NCBI GenBank assembly: GCA_023379465.1
Contig: JAMCTM010000013.1
Location: 1 to 12,465, forward strand
From: Patescibacteria group bacterium
Lineage (GTDB): Bacteria > Patescibacteria > Microgenomatia > Levybacterales > UBA12049
Reading direction: 5' to 3'
DNA: 12,465 nt
Positions 1 through 6,588 of the stretch are shown here, piece by piece. Below the pieces are notes generated by a model. The model did not search any database. It saw only the letters and a list, made by a program, of their open reading frames with translations, and was not told the DNA's origin. A program made the position numbers and the translations under genes. The stretch's first letter is position 1. Every line of letters begins with the position of its first letter.

Positions 1-174
1 CGAATCGTCCATAGTAATTTGCATGACACCAGTTAGTATGGCAATTCGCGTTCTTTTTTACCAGATGATTTGTCTCATCTTTCGGTTAGGTAATCGTTTC
101 TCTACAGTATCATTTTGTATTAGGTAAGACTGAAGATTGCATAAAAGACCGCGACAGGGTATAATAGGGAAGTT
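1..174. other. Left-edge non-coding region, possible divergent gene start
   Basis: No convincing complete gene lies here. On the minus strand an ATG at 24-22 opens a reading frame of eight codons (M-Q-I-T-M-D-D-S) that runs off the left edge. It could be the start of a divergent gene, but it is too short to judge. A small hairpin (AGATGA at 63-68, TCATCT at 75-80, 6-nt loop) has no U-tract, so I do not call it a terminator. The right end carries the rpmE promoter, listed separately. Confidence 0.4.
137..165 (+). promoter_or_regulatory. Sigma-70-type promoter for rpmE-prfA, probably leaderless
   Basis: A -35 box TTGCAT (137-142) and a perfect -10 box TATAAT (160-165) are separated by the ideal 17 bp. 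The -10 ends only 9 nt before the rpmE ATG, so a start site about 7 nt downstream would leave a leader of roughly 0-3 nt. The SD-like AGGGAAG at 166-172 would then lie mostly upstream of the transcript, which argues for leaderless translation. The box match is visible; the start site is inferred. Confidence 0.7.
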
Positions 175-474
175 ATGAAAACGAACATCCATCCGCAATA
201 TTTTAACGACACGAAGGTTATCTGTTCCTGCGGCAATATATTTACAATTGGGTCAACCGTACCTGTTATTCATGTGGAACTGTGCGATAAATGCCATCCG
301 TTTTATACCGGTGAGCAGAAATTTGTAGACAGCGCTTCGAGAATTCAGAAATTCCAGCAAAGACAAACAAAGGCATCTGCCTATAAGGTAAGTAGGCTTA
401 AAAAAATTGATGACAGAAAGAGAAAAGATGACCAGCCGAAGACACTTCGCGAAATGCTCGCTCAGCTTAAATAG
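175..474 (+). CDS. rpmE: 50S ribosomal protein L31 (bL31), zinc-type
   Basis: This is a structural protein of the large ribosomal subunit, at the subunit interface near the central protuberance. The N-terminal two-thirds matches bL31: MKTNIHPQY opening, C17-x-C19 and C37-x-x-C40 making the zinc ligands of the C+ form, then a [12 protein letters not shown] core (about 41-52) and the RIQKF stretch. Family members are usually about 65-85 residues. This one has 99, with a lysine/arginine-rich tail (about 60-99) that I cannot match to anything; it may contact rRNA. The ATG start fits the family N-terminus exactly. The gene heads a likely two-gene operon with prfA, 5 nt downstream, driven by the promoter at 137-165. 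Ends with TAG. Confidence 0.95.
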   Translation: MKTNIHPQYFNDTKVICSCGNIFTIGSTVPVIHVELCDKCHPFYTGEQKFVDSASRIQKFQQRQTKASAYKVSRLKKIDDRKRKDDQPKTLREMLAQLK

Positions 475-482
475 GAAGAATG
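472..482 (+). promoter_or_regulatory. Ribosome binding site of prfA overlapping the rpmE stop
   Basis: The rpmE stop TAG is embedded in TAGGAAGA, which supplies an AGGA-type Shine-Dalgarno 3-4 nt before the prfA ATG (480-482). The overlap suggests translational coupling and fixes the prfA start. An upstream extension would have to run through the rpmE gene in another frame. Confidence 0.65.
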
Positions 483-1334
483 GACGATTACAGATTGGTA
501 ACCCTTAGGGAACTGGAGACAAAAATCGAAGAAGCGAAGAATCTGCTTTTAGATCCTGACCTTGAACCCTTAGCCAGGAAAGAATTAGAAACTCTAAGTG
601 AACAAAAAAAACAGCTTGAAGAAGGTTTGTCTTCCGCGCCAAGCAAGGAAGATTCTCTAGATTCAAAAAATGTCATTCTCGAAGTAAAAGGAGCGGCGGG
701 AGGAGAAGAGGCAAAGATTTGGGCAAAGGAGCTTCTCCGCATGTATCAGCGCTTTTCTCAAAAGGAAGGATACTCTTTAGAAAACCTGGACGAAAATGTT
801 ATAAAAATATCAGGCGGAAACGCGTTTGCTAAATTTAAGTATGAGGCAGGGGTCCATCGGGTGCAAAGAATACCAAAAACCGAAAAAAGAGGCCGGGTTC
901 ATACCTCAACCGCGACTGTTTCGGTTCTGCCGGAGCTTGAGGATATAGATTTGCATATCAATCCGGACGATATTGAATTTGAGGCATTCAGATCCGGAGG
1001 CCATGGAGGACAGAATGTCAATAAAGTGTCTACAGCGGTTCGAATCAGACATACCCCGACAGGTATTGTTGTTACCTGTCAAACCGAGCGCTCCCAGGCC
1101 CAAAACAGGGATTTGGCAATGGAGGAGCTCCGCGCTAAAATTTGGGAAATGGAGATTGCAAAAAAACAAAATCAGATAGCATCTCTTAAATCAACCCAGG
1201 TGGGCCAGGGGCAAAGGGCTGAAAAAATAAAGACCTATAATTTTCCCCAAGACAGACTAACAGACCACAGGTTTAACAAGTCCTGGCATAATTTAGAATC
1301 AATTTTAGCTGGAAACTTGCCCTTAGTTTCTTAG
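480..1334 (+). CDS. prfA: Peptide chain release factor 1, shortened form
   Basis: RF1 recognises UAA and UAG in the ribosomal A site and triggers hydrolysis of peptidyl-tRNA. Residues 132-134 (P-K-T, in a [11 protein letters not shown] context) are the P-x-T anticodon-like motif that marks RF1 rather than RF2 (SPF). The catalytic G-G-Q is at 176-178 within an [13 protein letters not shown] loop. [12 protein letters not shown] (about 253-264) is the conserved C-terminal segment. At 284 residues it is clearly shorter than the usual 350-360. The N-terminal helical domain is only about 55-60 residues instead of about 100, the domain 2 loop near 100-110 is trimmed, and the C-terminal tail is cut. 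The catalytic and decoding parts are intact, so I read it as a functional reduced RF1, not a pseudogene. The gene ends in TAG directly against the stop of the opposing antiporter gene. Confidence 0.93.
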   Translation: MDDYRLVTLRELETKIEEAKNLLLDPDLEPLARKELETLSEQKKQLEEGLSSAPSKEDSLDSKNVILEVKGAAGGEEAKIWAKELLRMYQRFSQKEGYSLENLDENVIKISGGNAFAKFKYEAGVHRVQRIPKTEKRGRVHTSTATVSVLPELEDIDLHINPDDIEFEAFRSGGHGGQNVNKVSTAVRIRHTPTGIVVTCQTERSQAQNRDLAMEELRAKIWEMEIAKKQNQIASLKSTQVGQGQRAEKIKTYNFPQDRLTDHRFNKSWHNLESILAGNLPLVS

Positions 1335-2972
1335 CTATCCAAACTTATTCTCCTGTATCATCTTGGCGATATGCATGCCTCCTACCACGTGGGGCATAAC
1401 TACATAATCCGCTCCAGCCTTATAGAGCTTTTCTGATTCTTCCTTATTTTGTCCTAAAACGACTATTTTTGTTTTGTGTTTGGAGTGCTTAATGTTTTTA
1501 ATAAGGGCGATGTTATCGGCAATATCAGGGACAGTCGAAATAACAAGCCTGGCATTTTGCATTGCCACCCTATCCTGTATGTCTAAATCCGCGATATCGC
1601 CAAAAACGCTTAAGGTGCCCCTTTTTCTAAGTTTTTCCACAATATCGGGATTAAAATCCACAACCGCCACCTTTTCCCCATGTTTCTTAAGGGCAAAAAG
1701 TATACTTTCGCCCATCCTGTGCGCCCCGATCAAAACCACGTGATTAGAAAATTGGGATAGTGTGTCATGCCTCGAATCGCGCTCAATTGGCTCCCTCTTT
1801 TCAAAAATACCAAGAATGGGATTTAATAAATTATATAAGGCATTACCGTAAAGAATGAGATAAGCAGAAACAGTAAAGGTAATAACACCAACAAGGGTTA
1901 AAAGAGAAACCGTGGTTTCATCAATAAGTTTAAGACTGTACGCCAAAAAAACAATAATCAAACTAAACTCAGAAATCTGGGAGATGTTAAGACCAACCAA
2001 AAAGGAAGTTCGTCTTCCATAGCCAATTAAACCCATAACAACCATTGCTATAAGGGGTTTTACCAGTAAAACAAAGAAAGAAAGAACTAAGGCAGGGATT
2101 AAAAGCGCGATAAAGTGGTTGATAAAAAGTCCCATACCCAAAACTACAAAAAATATGGTGATGAAAAAATCGCGCAAAGAGGAAGCCATGGCGATTATCT
2201 GGAAGTTTTCATTTGAGTTGGCAAGGGCAACCCCTGCCAGAAAACCCCCTATTTCAATGGGGAAGTTTATTGGAGGAGAGCTGATAATAAAGGAAATACT
2301 GAATACGAACGCCAGGCTAAAAAGAAAAAGGGTTTCCCTGGATTTAGCAATTCTTTTAAGTATCAAAGGCAGAATAATTTTGCTGAAGGCAATAACAATA
2401 CCAAGGATAATAATCCCTTTCAGAAAAACCATTAAAAAACTTTCAAGGCCGATAAACGAAGATGAGCCAATTGAGGAAAGAAGCATTAAGACAAAGATTG
2501 CCGCGAAATCCTGCATCAATAAAAGTCCGATGGATAATTTACCGTAGAGGCTGGTAAGATCCTTTTTATCCGATAGAAGTTTGACGATAATAATTGTTGA
2601 GGAAAACGTAAGCGCCACGCCGATATATAAAGAAATAATATGGTTAAAACCCAAAAGAACAGCTGTCCCGTAACCCAAGATCCAGGTTATTATCATTTGG
2701 GAAAGGCCTATGATAAAGGTTTTTTTGCCGATGGATCTTAGTTCCCTAAACGAGAGCTCGAGTCCCAGAGTAAAAAGGAGCAACGTGATGCCGAAATCCC
2801 CAAAGGATTTAATAATTTCCTGATCGTGAAATTGAACCTGTCCAAAAGGACCAATAATTATTCCGGCTAAGATATAAGCCAAAATAGGCGGCTGGCGGAG
2901 AAACTGAAATAAGACAGCCACAACCGATGCCGCCAAAATGATGACTGTTATTTCAAAAAAAACACTGTCCAC
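1335..2972 (-). CDS. KefB/CPA2-type cation:proton antiporter with RCK (TrkA-N) domain
   Basis: This is a membrane antiporter of the CPA2 family (Na+/H+ exchanger fold, KefB/KefC group) expected to swap K+ or Na+ for H+. Residues 1-385 are hydrophobic with about 12-13 membrane segments. The opening RQPPILAYILAGIIIGP (26-42) and the LLLFTLGLEL segment (64-73) are typical of the family, and Q154-D155 sits at the family's conserved ion-site position. Residues 410-530 form a cytoplasmic Rossmann RCK_N domain: a variant glycine loop GAHRMG (416-421, His in place of the middle Gly) and an acidic strand end at D439 that favours NAD(H). No TrkA-C domain follows; the protein ends at 545. It starts with GTG and lacks a good SD. 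It is the last gene of the minus-strand block, 43 nt after the HtrA-type gene. Ion specificity and ligand gating cannot be read from sequence. Confidence 0.9.
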   Translation of the reverse strand: MDSVFFEITVIILAASVVAVLFQFLRQPPILAYILAGIIIGPFGQVQFHDQEIIKSFGDFGITLLLFTLGLELSFRELRSIGKKTFIIGLSQMIITWILGYGTAVLLGFNHIISLYIGVALTFSSTIIIVKLLSDKKDLTSLYGKLSIGLLLMQDFAAIFVLMLLSSIGSSSFIGLESFLMVFLKGIIILGIVIAFSKIILPLILKRIAKSRETLFLFSLAFVFSISFIISSPPINFPIEIGGFLAGVALANSNENFQIIAMASSLRDFFITIFFVVLGMGLFINHFIALLIPALVLSFFVLLVKPLIAMVVMGLIGYGRRTSFLVGLNISQISEFSLIIVFLAYSLKLIDETTVSLLTLVGVITFTVSAYLILYGNALYNLLNPILGIFEKREPIERDSRHDTLSQFSNHVVLIGAHRMGESILFALKKHGEKVAVVDFNPDIVEKLRKRGTLSVFGDIADLDIQDRVAMQNARLVISTVPDIADNIALIKNIKHSKHKTKIVVLGQNKEESEKLYKAGADYVVMPHVVGGMHIAKMIQENKFG

Positions 2973-2978
2973 CTTTTT

Positions 2979-3007
2979 AGCTTAGCAATTATTTAAAAGG
3001 TTTACAA
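2979..3007 (-). promoter_or_regulatory. Candidate internal promoter for the antiporter gene
   Basis: Read on the minus strand, TTGTAA (3007-3002) and TAAGCT (2984-2979) are separated by 17 bp. The -10-like box ends 6 nt before the GTG start (2972). The spacing copies the arrangement seen upstream of pyrG and would yield a leaderless mRNA. The boxes deviate from consensus and the DNA is AT-rich, so chance is a real alternative. Confidence 0.35.
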
Positions 3008-3015
3008 TAATAATA

Positions 3016-4161
3016 TTACTGGGTTGGGGCGGCAACAAGGGCTGTAGTTACTGTTTGCGTTTTCTGGTCCCTCCAGAAAGTTATAGTGATTGTGTCGCCT
3101 GCTTTTTTATTCTCTATTACGCTTGAGAGCTCATTTTTGCCTGTGATTCTTGCGTTATCTATCTTAATAATAATATCGCCGCTTCGAATCCCCGCCTTAT
3201 CGGCCGGAGATCCTGACACAACATCCTCAATATAGGCTCCTTCCGGCACATTGTTAAGAAGCGCCACCTGTTGGTTAAGCATTTTATAGGCAACGCCAAG
3301 ATACGGCCTTTCAAACCGGCCATGCTCGTTAAAATTTTTTAAGCTGTCTCTGATAACATTTATGGGGATGGCAAAGCCGATATTCTGGCCGTTTTGGGCG
3401 ATTGCCGTATTAATGCCGATCACTTGAGATGAGGAATCAACAAGCGGTCCTCCCGAATTACCGGGATTGATCGCCGCGTCTGTCTGGATTACATTATCGA
3501 GTCTTTCAACATAGCCCTGAAATTCACTTCCGGCGGTTATGCCTCTTCCCAAGCCCGAAATAACGCCTGTTGTAACCGTATTCCTAAACTGGCCTAAGGC
3601 CGTCCCGATGGCTATCACGAACTGACCAACCTGCAGATGCGATGAACTACCCAAAGGGGAGGGTATCAGTTTTTTGGAAGGATGATTCTTCGGATTTATT
3701 TGAACAATAGCTATATCATTAAGAGGATCCCGATAGATTTTCGCTACATCATATTTTTTGTCATCGTTTGTTATAACCTCATACTTTGCCCCCACATCCG
3801 ACACCACATGTTTGTTTGTGACAATCAGGCCGCTTGCGGATACTATAAATCCCGAACCAATGCTAACAGGCTGCTGGCTTTGACCAGGCTGCGGCTGGAA
3901 AAAAAACGAAAACGGACCGAGCTGGTAAGGCGTTTGGGTTTGAGGCGATGTCTTTTCTACCACTGTCACAACAGAGGGGCCAACCTTTTTAACCGCGTTA
4001 ATCACCACCGATTCCTCTGTTACAACCTTTACCCTTTCCCTCGGCACCTGAGAGATCTTGGGTTTAAGATAACGAGAGACAGAAGGTACATACTTGGAAA
4101 CCGCGGAGAAGGCGAATAAAATTATAATCAGAACTGTGACTAGTAAAATAAGCCTTCGCAT
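3016..4161 (-). CDS. htrA: HtrA/DegP-type S1C serine protease, membrane-anchored, one PDZ domain
   Basis: This is an extracytoplasmic quality-control protease that degrades misfolded exported proteins. An uncleaved-looking signal anchor occupies about 3-20. A low-complexity Q/P-rich linker (about 71-99) leads to a trypsin-like domain with the full triad: H118 in TNKHVV, D149 in NDIAIV, and S236 in GNSGGPL. The IQTDAAINPGNSGGP context is classic for the family. One PDZ domain follows (about 285-372), so at 381 residues it resembles DegS or Gram-positive HtrA rather than two-PDZ DegP. The start is ATG, only 4 nt downstream of the ctpA stop, with no clear SD, which implies translational coupling to ctpA. 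Ends with TAA. Confidence 0.95.
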   Translation of the reverse strand: MRRLILLVTVLIIILFAFSAVSKYVPSVSRYLKPKISQVPRERVKVVTEESVVINAVKKVGPSVVTVVEKTSPQTQTPYQLGPFSFFFQPQPGQSQQPVSIGSGFIVSASGLIVTNKHVVSDVGAKYEVITNDDKKYDVAKIYRDPLNDIAIVQINPKNHPSKKLIPSPLGSSSHLQVGQFVIAIGTALGQFRNTVTTGVISGLGRGITAGSEFQGYVERLDNVIQTDAAINPGNSGGPLVDSSSQVIGINTAIAQNGQNIGFAIPINVIRDSLKNFNEHGRFERPYLGVAYKMLNQQVALLNNVPEGAYIEDVVSGSPADKAGIRSGDIIIKIDNARITGKNELSSVIENKKAGDTITITFWRDQKTQTVTTALVAAPTQ

Positions 4162-4165
4162 AGGA

Positions 4166-5431
4166 TTATTTTATCAGCTCCTCAATCGCCTTTTCAAGCT
4201 GTGTATCATGGGACGGATCTTTGCTGTTTAAGGAAACGGTAAAATCCGGGGTTAAGCCTTTCTTATTGACCCAAGTGCCATTCGGGGTTAGCCATTTCGC
4301 AATTGTTAAATGCAGTCCGGCACCGTTGCCTAAATCCAGCGCCTCCTGCACTGTTCCCTTGCCGAAAGATTTTTCGCCCACCAGTATTGCCCGTTTATGG
4401 TCGCGAAGCGCCCCGGCCACAATCTCCGATGCCGAGGCGGATCCTCCGTTAATTAGTACCGCTACCGGAACATTTGTCAGTAAACCATGCCTTGATACGT
4501 TGAGATTGGTTTTTTCTCCATTGCCTTTTTCCTCGGAAACAACCACCCCGCTTTTGATAAATTCCGAGGCTATAAAGGTAGCGTCGCTCAGGTAGCCGCC
4601 AGGATTATTACGGAGGTCCAAAACAACACCTTTAAAGTTTTTGTCTTTTTTAATCTGAAGATCAAGTTTGTTAACCAGGGCAAGCCAGTCGCGGTTGGTA
4701 TTGTCTCCAAACTGGGACAGGCGGATATAGGCAATTTCATCGTTCTTGGCAGATCCGTTTTTTAGCGCTTGCGATATACTGTCTATGTCTTTTATTTTCT
4801 TTACCCATCCATAAACACTCTTGACTGTAATTGTATCCCTGATTATTCTTATATCGGATGCCTTCTTGCTGCCTTTATGAATAACCGTTAACACAACCGG
4901 TTTGCCTTTCGGTCCTCTTATTTCCGAAACCGCCTGCCCAAGGCTTAAGCCCGCGGTGCTTTGCCCGTTAACCTTAGTAATGATATCGCCTGCTTTTATG
5001 CCGGCTTTTTCTGCCGGAGAGCCATCCAAAGGAGCTACCACTATAATTGATTTATCAACCATGGACAATTCCGCTCCTATCCCATCAAACTGCCCTGCCA
5101 TTACGGATTTAAAATCCGCATTCTTATTGGCAGGCAAAAACATAGTAAAGGGATCATTTAGCGAGGAAACCATGCCGGAGATAGCCCCGTCTAAAAGCCT
5201 TGTCGGATCCACGGCCTTCTTGTTGTAATACGAGGTGTTAATGTCGCGCCAAACAGTCCAAAACATGGAAAAATCAACATTTTTGATATCTGACGGAGGT
5301 TCTTTATTGATAATGCCAACCTGGGGCACGTAATGGTTCCAATCAAACTTAACCTTTGTAATTCCAAAATAATAACCGGCCAAAAAGGCTACCGTAACAA
5401 CTAAGATTAGCTGTAAAGACTTCACTTTCAT
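4166..5431 (-). CDS. ctpA: C-terminal processing protease, S41 family
   Basis: This is an exported S41A peptidase that cleaves near the C-termini of extracytoplasmic proteins using a Ser-Lys dyad. A signal anchor lies at about 5-23. A family N-terminal region (about 55-105, including LNDPFTMFLP) is followed by a PDZ domain (about 110-190, with GIGAEL and SPAEKAGIKAGDII) and then the S41 catalytic core. In the core, LDLRNNPGGYL (271-281) precedes the S-A-S-A-S-E-I nucleophile loop at 331-337. By family spacing the nucleophile is S333, and the general base is K358 in the GEKSFGKGTVQ segment, 25 residues later as in Prc. Length 421 is normal. It lies 28 nt after rpsR and 4 nt before htrA, so it probably shares a transcript with both. 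No strong SD precedes the ATG. Ends with TAA. Confidence 0.95.
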   Translation of the reverse strand: MKVKSLQLILVVTVAFLAGYYFGITKVKFDWNHYVPQVGIINKEPPSDIKNVDFSMFWTVWRDINTSYYNKKAVDPTRLLDGAISGMVSSLNDPFTMFLPANKNADFKSVMAGQFDGIGAELSMVDKSIIVVAPLDGSPAEKAGIKAGDIITKVNGQSTAGLSLGQAVSEIRGPKGKPVVLTVIHKGSKKASDIRIIRDTITVKSVYGWVKKIKDIDSISQALKNGSAKNDEIAYIRLSQFGDNTNRDWLALVNKLDLQIKKDKNFKGVVLDLRNNPGGYLSDATFIASEFIKSGVVVSEEKGNGEKTNLNVSRHGLLTNVPVAVLINGGSASASEIVAGALRDHKRAILVGEKSFGKGTVQEALDLGNGAGLHLTIAKWLTPNGTWVNKKGLTPDFTVSLNSKDPSHDTQLEKAIEELIK

Positions 5432-5459
5432 ATCTAATTAAAGGTGAGGATAATAAATT

Positions 5460-5702
5460 CTAGAGCGCCCTGAAAGGCAATAAAGCCAAATGCCTTGCCT
5501 GTTTAACAGAACGGGTAAGTTTTCGCTGATGCTTGGCGCAGACACCAGACCTTGTTCTGCCTATTATTTTCCCCCTGTCTGTTATAAATCTTCTTAAAAT
5601 CTCGTAGTCGGAGAACCATGGGTTTTTTTTCTCTTTGCAAAAAAAACACTCTCCGATTTTAATATTTTTTCTTGGCCTTTTGGCAAATGATCTTTTTTTC
5701 AT
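5460..5702 (-). CDS. rpsR: 30S ribosomal protein S18 (bS18), zinc-binding form
   Basis: This is a small-subunit protein that pairs with S6 on the platform near the mRNA exit. The core, with ILRRFITDRGKI (about 35-46) and the C-terminal KQARHLALLPF run (67-77), matches bS18. C19-x-x-C22 and C55-x-x-H58 form a four-ligand zinc site, the C+ version of S18 that is lost in Escherichia coli. Length 80 is typical. The start is well set: AGAAGGA lies a few bases before the ATG. It is third in the conserved rpsF-ssb-rpsR order, with ssb ending 12 nt upstream. Ends with TAG. The L9 gene that often follows in bacteria is absent; a protease gene comes next. Confidence 0.96.
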   Translation of the reverse strand: MKKRSFAKRPRKNIKIGECFFCKEKKNPWFSDYEILRRFITDRGKIIGRTRSGVCAKHQRKLTRSVKQARHLALLPFRAL

Positions 5703-5715
5703 AAAATCCTTCTCT
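5703..5715 (-). promoter_or_regulatory. Strong Shine-Dalgarno of rpsR
   Basis: On the minus strand the ssb stop is followed by AGAAGGA and then four bases (TTTT) before the rpsR ATG. This is the clearest SD in the window, and it overlaps the end of ssb. It shows that this organism does use SD initiation within operons, in contrast to the promoter-proximal genes. Confidence 0.7.
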
Positions 5716-6233
5716 TAAAAGGGAATGTCATCGGGCGCAACTTCCTCATGTTCATCTTTTTCTTCCGAATCTTCCTTTAATCCCTCCGGTTCTTCCTTTT
5801 CTTTTTTGTCTTTCGAAGGTTTCAGATTTTCTTTAGTTAAATTTTCCTTATCGTTTATTTCCCTGTCCGCGGAGGTATCATTATCTTCTTCCGCCTGTTT
5901 TTTAGAATCAAGAAGGATCATATCGTCTATAATCACCTCTGTTGTTGAGCGGGGCTGGCCATCTTGGGTTGTCCAGTTCCTGGTTGAAAGCCGGCCCTCC
6001 ACATATACCTTCCTGCCTTTAAGTAAAAATTGCGAACACAGCTCGGCCAGTTTATTCCATGCAACAATTCGGTGAAAATCCGCCTCTTCGTGTTTTTGCC
6101 CGTCATCACTTGTCCAGGTTCTGTTTGTTGCCAAGCCGAATGAGCAAACCGCCGAACCCGACGGTGTATAACGAAGTTCCGGATCCCGGGTCAAATTGCC
6201 TATTAACTGAACCCTGTTAAGACTTTTTGCCAT
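5715..6233 (-). CDS. ssb: Single-stranded DNA-binding protein
   Basis: SSB coats single-stranded DNA during replication, repair and recombination and recruits partner proteins through its C-terminal tip. Residues 1-110 are the OB fold, with the family opening LNRVQLIGNLTRDPELRYT, then FHRIVAWNKLAE (53-64) and KGRKVYVEGRL (72-82). The tail from about 112 is a highly charged Glu/Lys/Asp-rich linker, unlike the Gly/Gln-rich linker of enterobacteria, ending in the conserved acidic tip D-D-I-P-F (168-172). Length 172 is normal. The gene begins 6 nt after the rpsF stop with only a weak SD (AAAAAGG), which suggests coupling to rpsF. Ends with TAA. Confidence 0.96.
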   Translation of the reverse strand: MAKSLNRVQLIGNLTRDPELRYTPSGSAVCSFGLATNRTWTSDDGQKHEEADFHRIVAWNKLAELCSQFLLKGRKVYVEGRLSTRNWTTQDGQPRSTTEVIIDDMILLDSKKQAEEDNDTSADREINDKENLTKENLKPSKDKKEKEEPEGLKEDSEEKDEHEEVAPDDIPF

Positions 6234-6239
6234 ACCTTT

Positions 6240-6548
6240 TTAGTCACTAGTTACCGGTTTCTTGTTTTTTCTTACCAATAAATGTCTTAGCACATCTTCT
6301 TCGGCCAGCAATTTTTTCTCCAGGTCGGAAAGGGGCAGGGGTTTATCGTCTGCCTGTTCCAGCTCAAAAAGAAAATAAAAACCCAGGTTTTCTTTTTTAA
6401 TCGGGTAGGCAAGCGCTTTTTCTCCCCATTCATCTACCTTAGTGATTTTGGCATCGGAAATTAAAGATCTTATTTTATCCAAAAGCTTGTCTCTTTTCGG
6501 TTTGATTAATGAGCCTCTTAAAATCAGAGCCAACTCGTATGTTCTCAT
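6240..6548 (-). CDS. rpsF: 30S ribosomal protein S6 (bS6)
   Basis: S6 binds S18 and 16S rRNA on the platform of the small subunit. The MRTYELALILRG opening and the WGEKALAYPIKK segment (about 41-52), followed by GFYFLFEL, are diagnostic. Length 102 fits the family. An AGGA element about 9 nt before the ATG provides an SD. The gene lies 40 nt after hisS and 6 nt before ssb, in the widely conserved rpsF-ssb-rpsR order. The hisS-rpsF gap contains a TATGAT box on this strand but no well-spaced -35, so an independent promoter is possible and unproven. Confidence 0.96.
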   Translation of the reverse strand: MRTYELALILRGSLIKPKRDKLLDKIRSLISDAKITKVDEWGEKALAYPIKKENLGFYFLFELEQADDKPLPLSDLEKKLLAEEDVLRHLLVRKNKKPVTSD

Positions 6549-6588
6549 TTTATTTATCCTATCATAACTAAAAAGTCAAAAGCAAGGG

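Noticed and set aside
63..80. Hairpin as a rho-independent terminator
   Set aside because: The stem is only 6 bp and AT-rich, with no U-tract after it on either strand.
2119..2547. 142-residue plus-strand frame
   Set aside because: It lies wholly antisense to the membrane domain of the antiporter; its Lys/Ile-rich composition is what the reverse of hydrophobic codons gives.
3682..4119. 145-residue plus-strand frame
   Set aside because: It is antisense to the HtrA-type protease, whose triad and signal anchor are complete in the other strand.
1335..5431. Protease pair plus RCK antiporter as a novel defence system
   Set aside because: All three are standard housekeeping families with intact canonical motifs; no nuclease, toxin, sensor or mobile gene is nearby.
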